DNA of 21,453 bases from an uncultured Eggerthellaceae bacterium (GCA_949450265.1 CASTMW010000014.1:1-21453), one strand, 5' to 3'; shown: positions 7,230 to 13,692, numbered from the stretch's first letter. A program made the numbers and translations. The notes: generated by a model from the letters alone, not told the origin.

Positions 7230-7811
7230 CTAGTCGTCCAGCAACGCGTTGTGCTTCATGCGCAGGCCACGGTCGAGTCCAGCACAGATGCCGAGCACGC
7301 CCAGCAACGTGTTCACCCAGCCAGGAAGGTCAAACGCCGGCACCTTCGCAACGGACACCGGAATATGCAGCAAGTCAATCAGCCCGACAAGAGAGTTGAT
7401 CGCATTCGGCACCTGCGTCACCAGTGCAACGAGCAACGTGCACCACGCGACGACCGCGATGGCAGCACTGGCCACAGGATGCTCTCGCCCGAAACGGCCC
7501 CTTGCGAATTCGGCGGTTCCCGGCAACGGCTGCAGCATCTCGGCCCTGCCGGTCGCGCTGTCGACGAGATGGATCCGCTTCATTCCGTAAAGCGCCATGG
7601 TAGCCTGTATCTCGACACCTGGTGCGACCTCGAATCGTGCTGGTGACCGTCCTTCGAATGCCAGAACGCTGTCACGGAAGATGCGCACCTTCTCTGCGAA
7701 GTCGAAGTAGTCGACCTCCACCACCCAGCTCACGCCTTCCCGTTCGATGCCGTACAGACCGCGCCAGAGCGCATCCGATGGCTTTGCCTTTCGCATGATC
7801 ACACGCTCCAC
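7230..7811 (-). CDS. Membrane protein of unknown function, divergent from TetR regulator
   Basis: I recognise the arrangement but not a named function. The 193-residue product has a soluble beta-rich N-terminal half (about 1-110, containing SWVVEVDYFDFAEKVRIFRD and VEIQATMALYGMKRIHLVD), then a membrane segment (about 113-132, ASAAIAVVAWCTLLVALV), an amphipathic stretch and a second membrane segment near 163-180. The start is taken as GTG at 7811, five bases beyond a perfect AGGAGGA site; an in-frame ATG six codons in is the alternative. The two TetR operators lie immediately upstream of the ribosome site, so this gene is probably the main target of the neighbouring TetR regulator. Confidence 0.8.
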   Translation of the reverse strand: MERVIMRKAKPSDALWRGLYGIEREGVSWVVEVDYFDFAEKVRIFRDSVLAFEGRSPARFEVAPGVEIQATMALYGMKRIHLVDSATGRAEMLQPLPGTAEFARGRFGREHPVASAAIAVVAWCTLLVALVTQVPNAINSLVGLIDLLHIPVSVAKVPAFDLPGWVNTLLGVLGICAGLDRGLRMKHNALLDD

Positions 7812-7826
7812 GATTCCTCCTTTTTT

Positions 7827-7858
7827 TAATACAGCTGTATTATAATACAGTTGTATTA
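7827..7858. promoter_or_regulatory. Two abutting 16-bp palindromes, TetR operators with promoter
   Basis: TAATACAGCTGTATTA (7827-7842) is a perfect palindrome and TAATACAGTTGTATTA (7843-7858) is the same with one central mismatch. They touch without a gap, so a dimer pair could bind on adjacent faces. A perfect TATAAT occurs at 7841-7846 on the plus strand and ATTATA at 7839-7844 and 7855-7860 gives TATAAT on the minus strand, so the -10 boxes of both divergent genes would be covered by repressor. Confidence 0.88.
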
Positions 7859-7894
7859 TAAACAGTAATAGACTGCGAGGAAGAGACGAGGACT

Positions 7895-8566
7895 ATGCCG
7901 AAGATCGTGGACGAGGCGGAACGGAAGGCACGCATAGCGAAGACGGTGTGGGAAATCGCTGCCGAACACGGACTGCATGCAGCAACGATGCGAGCGGTGG
8001 CGGCGCAATGCGAGTTGTCAGTCGGCGCCATTCAGCACTCCTTCGCCAGCCAGGCGAGGCTGCAGCGGCATGCGATGGCGCTTCTCGTGGAACAGGCGAA
8101 GACGCGCATCGAGGTCGTGGCGCAGACGGACAGTAACGGCATGATCGATGAAAGCGTCGAATGCGCAAGCGATGCTGGCAACCGCGCCACCGCCGCCCGC
8201 GCCATCATATCGAGCGATCAACCAGAACATGTCGTCCTGCTGCTCGAGCAGCTGCTGCCGCTCGATAAGGAACGTCGCCAGGAGGCTCGCGCGTGGGCGA
8301 TGTTCTCAAACGAGGCCCTCTTCGACGATGATCTTCGCGCATACGCCACCGAGATGAACGGCCTTATGGAGCAGTTCTGCCGAAGCTGCCTCGAGCACCT
8401 GAACGAATGCGGCCTGGTACGACGCGATGCTGACCTACTTGTAGAGGCCAGCGCGCTGCAGGCCCTCCTCGACGGCCTGACACTGCGCCTGCTAGCCGAT
8501 CCCACCCCTGGTACCGCCGCCATAGCGCGCCAGACCCTACGCCGTTACCTACAGCGCCTGCAATGA
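7895..8566 (+). CDS. TetR/AcrR family transcriptional regulator
   Basis: A 223-residue cytoplasmic repressor. The N-terminal helix-turn-helix spans about residues 10-55 (ARIAKTVWEIAAEHGLHAATMRAVAAQCELSVGAIQHSFASQARL), where the turn ATMRAVAAQCELSVGAIQHSF is typical of the family. The rest is helical and resembles the BetI-type ligand-binding C-terminal domain (LLLEQLLPLDKERRQEARAWAMF; ALLDGLTLRLL). The ligand is unknown. The ATG at 7895 has GAGG/GACGAGG upstream. Two tandem palindromes in the short divergent promoter strongly suggest control of itself and the membrane protein opposite. Confidence 0.92.
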   Translation: MPKIVDEAERKARIAKTVWEIAAEHGLHAATMRAVAAQCELSVGAIQHSFASQARLQRHAMALLVEQAKTRIEVVAQTDSNGMIDESVECASDAGNRATAARAIISSDQPEHVVLLLEQLLPLDKERRQEARAWAMFSNEALFDDDLRAYATEMNGLMEQFCRSCLEHLNECGLVRRDADLLVEASALQALLDGLTLRLLADPTPGTAAIARQTLRRYLQRLQ

Positions 8567-8606
8567 TATGCCTGCGGCGGTGCCCTCCAAGCGTAGAGAC
8601 AGTATG

Positions 8607-8631
8607 TGATTTTCCCGATCCTGGAAAATCA
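8607..8631. repeat. Inverted repeat after the TetR gene
   Basis: TGATTTTCC (8607-8615) and GGAAAATCA (8623-8631) are exact reverse complements around a 7-base loop. It may end the TetR transcript, although no T-tract follows, or bind a regulator just upstream of the next promoter. Confidence 0.6.
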
Positions 8632-8645
8632 ACCCGTACAAGGTA

Positions 8646-8676
8646 TTGCTCGTGACGCAGCGTCGTGTTGTTTCAT
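8646..8676 (+). promoter_or_regulatory. MerR-type promoter of the small-protein/CPBP protease operon
   Basis: TTGCTC (8646-8651), a 19-base spacer and TTTCAT (8671-8676) form a MerR-style promoter. The spacer contains the odd palindrome GACGC-A-GCGTC (8654-8664). Bases 8646-8664 are identical to 11105-11123 in front of the membrane-bound MerR gene, with the same offset of palindrome to -35, so both are likely bound by that regulator. Confidence 0.78.
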
Positions 8677-8699
8677 GGTCGCAGAAAGGAGGTGCGGCC

Positions 8700-8855
8700 A
8701 TGGCCATTATGCCACCGGAGGACCCGGGGCCAAGCAAAAGCAACCGCTTCCAGCCAAAAGGCGGAGCGAATTCAATCCGACCTGCCATGGCCGATGCCAT
8801 GGCAGACAAGAATCAGCGTAAGACGCCCGTATTGAAGAGTGGTGAGGATCGATGA
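8700..8855 (+). CDS. 51-residue hydrophilic small protein coupled to CPBP protease
   Basis: No known family. The ATG at 8700 follows AAAGGAGGTG at good spacing and sits shortly after the MerR-type promoter, so it should be the first gene of that transcript. The product is Pro-, Lys- and Asp-rich, begins MAIMPPEDPGPSKSNRF, has no membrane segment, no signal peptide and no cysteine. Its stop codon overlaps the start of the CPBP protease gene (ATGA, 8852-8855), so the protease is translated by coupling. It might be a protease cofactor, an unusual peptide substrate, or mainly a translational leader; none of these can be decided from the sequence. Confidence 0.7.
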   Translation: MAIMPPEDPGPSKSNRFQPKGGANSIRPAMADAMADKNQRKTPVLKSGEDR

Positions 8856-9784
8856 AGAGGATCCTTATCTTTCTAAGCATCACGTTCGCGCTCTCTTGGG
8901 CATACGTATTCGCAGTAGTGTACCCGCTCGCAAACAGTAGCATCTTCCAAAGTAGCTCCATGATGGTGACCCTCGCCATCGGCGCGGTCATGTTCGTCCC
9001 GGCCATCGGCGTGGTTCTAACTCGTTTAGTGACGCAAGAGGGATTCCGGAACTGCGTGATCAAGCCTTATCCTTGGAAGCAGTCTCTGCCTTGGTTCTTG
9101 GTGGCGTGGTTCGGCCCTTCGTTACTCATCGCCTTCGGAACCGTCGTATACTTCCTGCTCTTCCCAGGAGATCTTGATCCTCAGGCATCAAGCTTCGCGG
9201 CACTGCTTGAAAATCAAGCGGTTTCTGCAGGCATGGAACTGGAGCTTCCGAACGTTGTAGTACTGGCGGTTGCCCAGATCGCGATGGGCATCTTCCTGGG
9301 GCCGCTGCTGAACATCGCGACCACCTTCGGCGAGGAATGGGGTTGGCGCGGGTACTTGATGCCGAAGCTGGCGAATCGCATGAGTATTATCCCTACCCTG
9401 CTGATCAGCGGTGTTGTCTGGGGGCTCTGGCATGCTCCCATCACAGCCCTCGGTCACAACTACGGACTCGACTACCCGGGTTGGCCTGTGACCGGAGTGC
9501 TTGCGATGTGCTGCTTCTGCGTCGTCTGCGGCATCTTCCTCTCTTACGTGACCATCAGAACGGGAAGCTGCTTGGCAGCTGCATTGGGACATGGTGCGAT
9601 CAATGCACTGGCCGGCGCGTCGACCATCTTTGCCGTAGCCGGAGTGAGCCCCTTCGTCGGGCCAGCCCCAACAGGTATCATCGGAGGGTGCGGACTCATC
9701 TTGGTTGCGGCGGCCATGCTCCTTGACTTGCGCCGGCGCGAGAAGCGGGGGGATTTGAAGGTGCCCGAGGCGGGAGCGAACTGA
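8852..9784 (+). CDS. CPBP family intramembrane metalloprotease (CAAX-type)
   Basis: A 310-residue polytopic membrane protein of the CPBP/Abi (Rce1-like) family, predicted glutamate/histidine-dependent intramembrane proteases. The signature residues are present: EEWGWRGYL with Glu161, Glu162 and Arg166, GLWHAPI with His194, and HGAINALAG with His247 and Asn251. Around them lie about eight hydrophobic segments. Bacterial relatives process or protect against peptides, regulate membrane-bound factors, or serve as bacteriocin self-immunity proteins. The ATG lies within the stop codon of the 51-residue gene upstream, so the two are co-translated and share the MerR-type promoter. The substrate is unknown. 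Confidence 0.9.
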   Translation: MKRILIFLSITFALSWAYVFAVVYPLANSSIFQSSSMMVTLAIGAVMFVPAIGVVLTRLVTQEGFRNCVIKPYPWKQSLPWFLVAWFGPSLLIAFGTVVYFLLFPGDLDPQASSFAALLENQAVSAGMELELPNVVVLAVAQIAMGIFLGPLLNIATTFGEEWGWRGYLMPKLANRMSIIPTLLISGVVWGLWHAPITALGHNYGLDYPGWPVTGVLAMCCFCVVCGIFLSYVTIRTGSCLAAALGHGAINALAGASTIFAVAGVSPFVGPAPTGIIGGCGLILVAAAMLLDLRRREKRGDLKVPEAGAN

Positions 9785-9823
9785 TCGCCGCGCCGCTGAC
9801 CAAGACGATATGCTGACACCGCG

Positions 9824-10396
9824 TCACCCGAGCAGGCGGTCAGCCAAGATGCGCGTCTGGGTGCGGAGCGCCTCCTGCTCGGCCTCGGACATCACCAGTT
9901 CGTTGGTGGTGTAATCGTGCCGATCGAGCGCTACTTGGGTGTGCGTCGTCTCAATCAGATCGGTCTGCATGAACGCCAGCGTCTCTTCCAACCGTGCCGC
10001 ACAATAACGTGCTTTGCCGCCACCGCCCGCACAGCTGAACATCGTCAAGCGGCCCTTCATGGCGGTATCGTCAGAACCGGGCTCAAGCGGACGCGACAGC
10101 CAATCAAGGCAGTTCTTCAGCACGCCAGGGATGCCTTGGTTGTACTCGGGCGAGAAGATCCACACCGCGTCGGCTGCCATCACGTCTGCACGAACGCGCT
10201 TGACAGTGGCAGGAGCCGGGAACTCGATGTCCTGGTTCATGTAAGGCAGATCAGCATAGTCCAGCCACCGCGTGTGCAGATGCGCGCTGATCTCGCCGAG
10301 CATGTGCGTTGCAGCGTTGCCCACTTGGCGGTTGAGCGACGGCGCGCGCAGCGAACCGCATATGAACAGGATGTTCTTGTCTGCCTTTGCTCCCAT
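9824..10396 (-). CDS. NADPH-dependent FMN reductase (flavodoxin-like fold)
   Basis: A 190-residue cytoplasmic flavoprotein of the NADPH_dep_FMN_red family, related to quinone, azo and chromate reductases. It has the FMN phosphate-binding loop GSLRAPSLNRQ near residue 14 and the SPEYNQGIPGVLKNCLDWLSRP segment that contacts the isoalloxazine ring, as well as the late FSCAGGGGKAR loop. It transfers electrons from NAD(P)H to flavin, quinones or dyes. The ATG at 10396 is preferred because AAGAAGG lies upstream and the fold begins a few residues later; an upstream ATG would add 26 unlikely residues. It converges on the CPBP protease gene with 39 bases between them. Confidence 0.92.
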   Translation of the reverse strand: MGAKADKNILFICGSLRAPSLNRQVGNAATHMLGEISAHLHTRWLDYADLPYMNQDIEFPAPATVKRVRADVMAADAVWIFSPEYNQGIPGVLKNCLDWLSRPLEPGSDDTAMKGRLTMFSCAGGGGKARYCAARLEETLAFMQTDLIETTHTQVALDRHDYTTNELVMSEAEQEALRTQTRILADRLLG

Positions 10397-10927
10397 GGTC
10401 AGCCTTCTTTCGCTTTTGTTGGAATAGGATCGCCTTCGATCGTCTTCCACGAACTTTCGGAGATGATCCCGCAAGTATCAGCACGATCTCAGCGTATGGG
10501 AACAGCGTACGGAAAATGCGGCGCAAGGCCTGAACGATCCAAGCGATATTGACCACCCGTTACCTACGATGTGGCGCGCGGCCGCATTGGACACATGAAA
10601 AGCGCCTCTAGAACAAGCACTACTCTGTCCCTTGTCCTCCATTGACCTAAAGCACGATATACAAGACTACGTGACACAAAATGCACGAAATGTCGTATGG
10701 CGTGGCGCGCGAAGCACGTTTTTCTGCAGAAAATCGATCAAAAAGGGCGCTAGGATAGCCGAATCTCATGTAATATGCGGCATTTCGTACGTTGCGCGCC
10801 ATCGGGGCGAGAAGTTCCCGTTGCGCAGGGGCATCCAACCTTTGGGTTCATGCAGGCTGACCAACGGAGACTTCCGCGCCCAGCTTCGCCTCGGTAGCAT
10901 GCCGAAGCAAGGAAAGGAGTTCCCCTT
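10397..10927. other. Long intergenic region with scattered short inverted repeats
   Basis: About 530 bases without a credible gene. The right part should be the upstream region of the truncated Tat lipoprotein, whose AAAGGAG ribosome site ends it. ACGAAATG (10685-10692) recurs inverted as CATTTCGT (10781-10788) and TGGCGCGC (10703-10710) recurs inverted as GCGCGCCA (10794-10801), possible protein-binding sites. The left part should carry the FMN reductase promoter. An open frame from a TTG at 10632 to 10931 has no ribosome site and no recognisable content. Confidence 0.55.
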
Positions 10928-11092
10928 ATGAAACCCACGCACCTCTCAAGACGATCGTTCCTGAAGAGCGCAGCGCTGGCTGCGGTAGCCGTCCCAACGT
11001 TGGGTGCCCTGAGCGCCTGCGCGCCAGAGCCCGGTCCACCAAGGATCCAAGATCCGCAGTTACCCAGCTTTCTCCCACGTCACGTAAAATAA
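10928..11092 (+). pseudogene. N-terminal remnant of a Tat-exported lipoprotein
   Basis: The frame encodes 54 residues and then stops. It starts with a textbook twin-arginine signal, SRRSFLKSAALAAVAV (Tat motif R-R-S-F-L-K), ending in a lipobox L-S-A-C with Cys31, so the mature part would be only about 24 residues (APEPGPPRIQDP...). In Eggerthellaceae such signals usually precede large periplasmic flavin- or molybdenum-dependent reductases. A strong AAAGGAG site precedes the ATG. The short, Pro-rich tail and the immediate start of the next gene's promoter 13 bases after the stop suggest that a larger gene was deleted. A genuine tiny lipoprotein is the less likely alternative. Confidence 0.65.
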
Positions 11093-11104
11093 TCCGAGAA
11101 ATGC

Positions 11105-11135
11105 TTGCTCGTGACGCAGCGTCATGTCGTAGAAC
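11105..11135 (+). promoter_or_regulatory. MerR-type autoregulatory promoter
   Basis: TTGCTC (11105-11110), a 19-base spacer and TAGAAC (11130-11135). The spacer contains the palindrome TGACGC-A-GCGTCA (11112-11124). It matches the promoter at 8646-8676 base for base over 19 positions. It lies directly ahead of the membrane-bound MerR gene, as expected for autoregulation. Confidence 0.8.
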
Positions 11136-11157
11136 GATGGCGAAGGAGGTGAAAGCC

Positions 11158-12078
11158 ATGGCTGACAACCCTACAAGCACCAACCTGAACTTCGCCAACA
11201 TCGCCAACGATTCCGCCACCGTGCACGGGAATGGCACCGATAGCACAAGCCTGCATTCTGGTGCTGCGCGCCTACATTCCATCGCCACCCGATATTCCAC
11301 CGGCGAGCTTGCGGAAGCCTGCGGCGTCACCGTACGCACCGTGCAGTACTACGACAGCAAAGGGCTGCTCGCACCATCCGGCTATTCGGAAGGCGGCCGC
11401 CGCCTCTTCACAGAAGCCGATGCCGAGCGCCTGCGCTATATCCTCATGCTGAAATCCCTTGGGCTGGGCTTGGCGCAGATCAAAGGCGTTCTGGAAAGCC
11501 CGAATCGCGACACGATCCTGAAAATGCTGCTGGACGAGCAAGCCGTGCGCGTGGCAGAAGAGCTGGACGCGCGCAAGCGGCAACTGCAAGCGATCGACAC
11601 GATGCGGTCCGATCTGGAGCTGTATGGGCGCATGATGGCAACCACCGAACTGGCCATGGCGAATCGCATGAATGACGAGAGAGCACGGAAGATATGGTGG
11701 GCGACCATGATCGTCGTCGGCATCCTCATGGACATCGCCTGGATAGGCACGCTGGTGCTGGGCATCCTGACCGGTACGTGGTGGCCGTTCCCCATTGCGC
11801 TGGTGTTCGTGGCCATCGCGGGCGTGTGGATAGTCTGGCGCAACCTGCGCCACGCAACGTTCCTGTGCCCAGAGTGCGGAGCAGAGTTCATGACCACATA
11901 TGGACGCTACCTGTTCTCGGGCCACACCCCGCGCACGCGGAAGCTCACATGCCCCTGTTGCGGGCAGAAGGACTGGTGCGTGGAGCGCTACCATGCCGAA
12001 CGCGTCGATCTTGCGCCAGGGACCTGCGTGCCCGGCACCTGCACCCGCGAAAGCTGCGATACGAACACGCGAGCATGA
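11158..12078 (+). CDS. MerR family regulator with two membrane segments and zinc ribbon
   Basis: A 306-residue protein. A poorly conserved Asn/Thr-rich lead of about 44 residues precedes the MerR helix-turn-helix (about 46-115: YSTGELAEACGVTVRTVQYYDSKGLLAPSGY, then a second wing and SLGLGLAQIKGVLE). A long dimerisation helix (about 120-170) follows. Two hydrophobic segments at about 180-204 and 209-228 form a membrane hairpin, then CPECG (Cys237, Cys240) and CPCCG (Cys265, Cys268) form a likely zinc ribbon, plus further Cys near the end. The ATG at 11158 has AAGGAGGTG upstream; the MerR-type promoter overlaps the longer frame, excluding an earlier start. DNA binding from the membrane is implied. 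The regulator probably controls itself and the small-protein/CPBP operon. Confidence 0.88.
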   Translation: MADNPTSTNLNFANIANDSATVHGNGTDSTSLHSGAARLHSIATRYSTGELAEACGVTVRTVQYYDSKGLLAPSGYSEGGRRLFTEADAERLRYILMLKSLGLGLAQIKGVLESPNRDTILKMLLDEQAVRVAEELDARKRQLQAIDTMRSDLELYGRMMATTELAMANRMNDERARKIWWATMIVVGILMDIAWIGTLVLGILTGTWWPFPIALVFVAIAGVWIVWRNLRHATFLCPECGAEFMTTYGRYLFSGHTPRTRKLTCPCCGQKDWCVERYHAERVDLAPGTCVPGTCTRESCDTNTRA

Positions 12079-12085
12079 GCAAGAG

Positions 12086-12118
12086 AGGGTGGGCAGAAAA
12101 CGGAACGCTGCTCACCCT
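12086..12118. terminator. Bidirectional terminator hairpin between convergent regulators
   Basis: AGGGTGGGCAG (12086-12096) pairs with CTGCTCACCCT (12108-12118), 11 pairs with one G-U, around an 11-base loop. A T-containing tract (TGTTCGCTT) follows on the plus strand. It lies between the ends of two convergent genes. Confidence 0.65.
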
Positions 12119-12140
12119 TGTTCGCTTGCGAGAGCTTCCG

Positions 12141-12758
12141 CTAGCCCAACAGCTTGTAGGCCATAAGCCCGACCATCGCACCGATGGCGGCCGCAAAGGC
12201 GAACTTGACGATGGCAGACGCCACCGGATGGCTACGCGTGAAGCCATGCCCTTGGCGTTCGCCATCCTCTACAGGCTGGCCTTCCGCAAACGCCATGATC
12301 TCGCGGTAGCCCACCAGGTTGTGACGGCGCTTGATACGCTCCGCCCACACGGCGGCCGCCATGGCCACAGCGTATAGCGGCAGGAACACGGCAACGCCAG
12401 CCACGTCGCCCTTCGTCAGGTTCCCGATGCCCACGGGGTCTCGCCAGGCTGCGGCCAGCCCCACGAAGAACGCCACGGCCAGCGCCAGCGCCACTACCAT
12501 GACAACACTGAGCCAGCGCATCTTCTGGGAATCTTCCTGCACGGTGCGCCGCATGACCGCCACATCGCCCTGGATGAGCTCGTCGATGGACACGCCGAAC
12601 AGTCCGCTGAGCAGCACGAGGCTTTGCACATCGGGATACGTCTTGCCATTCTCCCAGCTTGATACCGTCTGGCGCGACACGTACACCGCCGCTGCCAGGT
12701 CGTCCTGAAGCAGGCCTCGCTCGATGCGCCGCTGCCGGATCTGATCCCCTACCTCCAC
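12141..12758 (-). CDS. XRE family helix-turn-helix protein with three membrane segments
   Basis: A 205-residue protein. Residues about 5-60 form an XRE (Cro/CI) helix-turn-helix: IRQRRIERGLLQDDLAAAVYVSRQTVSSWENGKTYPDVQSLVLLSGLFGVSIDELI, the form common in Firmicutes and Actinobacteria. Three hydrophobic segments follow at about 80-105, 120-143 and 178-204, with a hydrophilic loop carrying Arg/His-rich GERQGHGFTRSHP. The start is GTG at 12758 with AAGGTG upstream. The gene lies 6 bases after the stop of a 57-residue membrane protein, so the two form an operon. A membrane-bound XRE regulator could repress its own operon and sense envelope state or bind its small partner (inference). Confidence 0.88.
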   Translation of the reverse strand: MEVGDQIRQRRIERGLLQDDLAAAVYVSRQTVSSWENGKTYPDVQSLVLLSGLFGVSIDELIQGDVAVMRRTVQEDSQKMRWLSVVMVVALALAVAFFVGLAAAWRDPVGIGNLTKGDVAGVAVFLPLYAVAMAAAVWAERIKRRHNLVGYREIMAFAEGQPVEDGERQGHGFTRSHPVASAIVKFAFAAAIGAMVGLMAYKLLG

Positions 12759-12764
12759 AGCACC

Positions 12765-12938
12765 TTATCCCACAAGACGTGCCCTATCCGTTGAGGCGCC
12801 CAGTTCCTCTATGCGATCCGCCATGAGCTTCAGCTGCGCTTCCATCTTCCGCGCATAGATCGCAAGGCCCGTGGCCAAGATGACCACCGCCACAGCCAGC
12901 AGCAGCATGAGTATCAGCATCGCGTGTTCGGAAACCAT
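12765..12938 (-). CDS. 57-residue single-pass membrane protein, operon partner of XRE regulator
   Basis: A short gene on the minus strand. The ATG at 12938 has GAAGGAGAGG upstream. The product starts MVSEHAMLILMLLLAVAVVI, giving one strongly hydrophobic helix at about residues 7-28, followed by a charged amphipathic tail (ARKMEAQLKLMADRIEELG) likely to form a coiled coil. The TAA is 6 bases before the GTG of the XRE gene, so the two are translated from one message. The layout resembles phage-shock-type or regulator-plus-small-membrane-partner modules; PspB/PspC-like proteins share the TM-plus-coiled-coil form, but I cannot claim homology. Confidence 0.8.
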   Translation of the reverse strand: MVSEHAMLILMLLLAVAVVILATGLAIYARKMEAQLKLMADRIEELGASTDRARLVG

Positions 12939-12949
12939 TGCCTCTCCTT

Positions 12950-12977
12950 CTTCTCGTTTGACATGCGAAACGAGAAG
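12950..12977. promoter_or_regulatory. 10-bp-arm inverted repeat in the leader of the XRE operon
   Basis: CTTCTCGTTT (12950-12959) and AAACGAGAAG (12968-12977) are exact reverse complements separated by 8 bases. The element lies 12 bases upstream of the small membrane protein's start, abutting its ribosome site, so it may be the XRE operator or a leader hairpin that limits translation. Confidence 0.7.
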
Positions 12978-13245
12978 ACCATAGCATCGCAGAGAGGCCC
13001 GACCCGCGCAACCCCGGGAAATTCCCGTGTCAAAAGTGCTTTACATGGCCTCTGAGCAGGGAAGTTTCAGGGCACGGATCCCAGCGGCCGTGGGCCATTC
13101 TGCCGACCTTCGGGCCTTCTACAGCTGTCGCAAAAGCCGACGTTTCCCGACTTGCCGCCCAGGGTTTCAGCATGCCGTGGCTCGCCAGGAAAGCTACCCG
13201 GCTCGCCACCTAGGGTTTCGCGAATATATCGGACCGTGGCTTGGA
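12978..13245. other. Intergenic region with short repeats, no gene
   Basis: No coding frame is credible. It contains the palindrome CGGGAA-A-TTCCCG (13015-13027) and a 15-base imperfect direct repeat, GCCGCCCAGGGTTTC (13154-13168) and GCCACCTAGGGTTTC (13205-13219), 13 of 15 identical. It should carry the XRE operon promoter on the minus strand and the end of the cupin transcript. The origin of the repeats is unclear. Confidence 0.5.
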
Positions 13246-13692
13246 CTAGGAAGCGCTCATCGAACTATACTGCTCGTCGCTAACGGGCTCTAACCACTCG
13301 CTGCTGGTGCCAACGCCGGGCACCTCAACGGCCAGATGCGAGAACCAGCTGTCCGGCGCCGCGCCATGCCAATGCTTCACGCCCGCCGGGATGTTCACCA
13401 CATCGCCCGGCTTCATCTCGATGGCGTCCTCGCCCCAGAATTGGCAGTACCCGCGGCCGCCAACGCACACGAGGATCTGCCCGCCGCCCTGCCCAGCATG
13501 ATGGATATGCCAGTTGTTGCGACATCCCGGCTCGAAGGTCACGTTCGCCATAAAGACCTGCTCGGTGGAAATCGGTGCCAGCCAGCTGTGGCCGCTGAAG
13601 TATTGTGCGTACGCATCGTTGGGCTGCCCAACGGGGAACATCAGGCTTTCCGCATGCTCAGCGAGCGTTCGGGTGGCGCCTTGTTCGGTCAT
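13246..13692 (-). CDS. Cupin domain protein
   Basis: A 148-residue single-domain cupin. Motif 1 includes GCRNNWHIHHAGQGGGQILV with His62 and His64 as metal ligands, and motif 2 is GDVVNIPAGVKHWHGA with His107. Such proteins bind a metal ion and range from enzymes to sensors; many small bacterial cupins like this one sit beside carboxymuconolactone decarboxylase-like or flavodoxin-like genes and have no assigned reaction. The ATG at 13692 has AGGAGACGG upstream; a longer frame would read through the 22-bp direct repeat region and is rejected. No signal peptide. It stands alone on the minus strand. Confidence 0.88.
   Translation of the reverse strand: MTEQGATRTLAEHAESLMFPVGQPNDAYAQYFSGHSWLAPISTEQVFMANVTFEPGCRNNWHIHHAGQGGGQILVCVGGRGYCQFWGEDAIEMKPGDVVNIPAGVKHWHGAAPDSWFSHLAVEVPGVGTSSEWLEPVSDEQYSSMSAS

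Noticed and set aside
9794..9844. GCTGACC/GGTCAGC as a terminator between CPBP protease and FMN reductase genes
   Set aside because: The 7-base arms are 37 bases apart and reach into the reductase coding region, with no T-tract.
10632..10931. A 99-codon frame starting at a TTG and overlapping the Tat-signal start by ATGA
   Set aside because: No ribosome site, TTG start, no domain, and the short overlap can be chance. The sequence is better explained as the upstream region of the truncated Tat gene.
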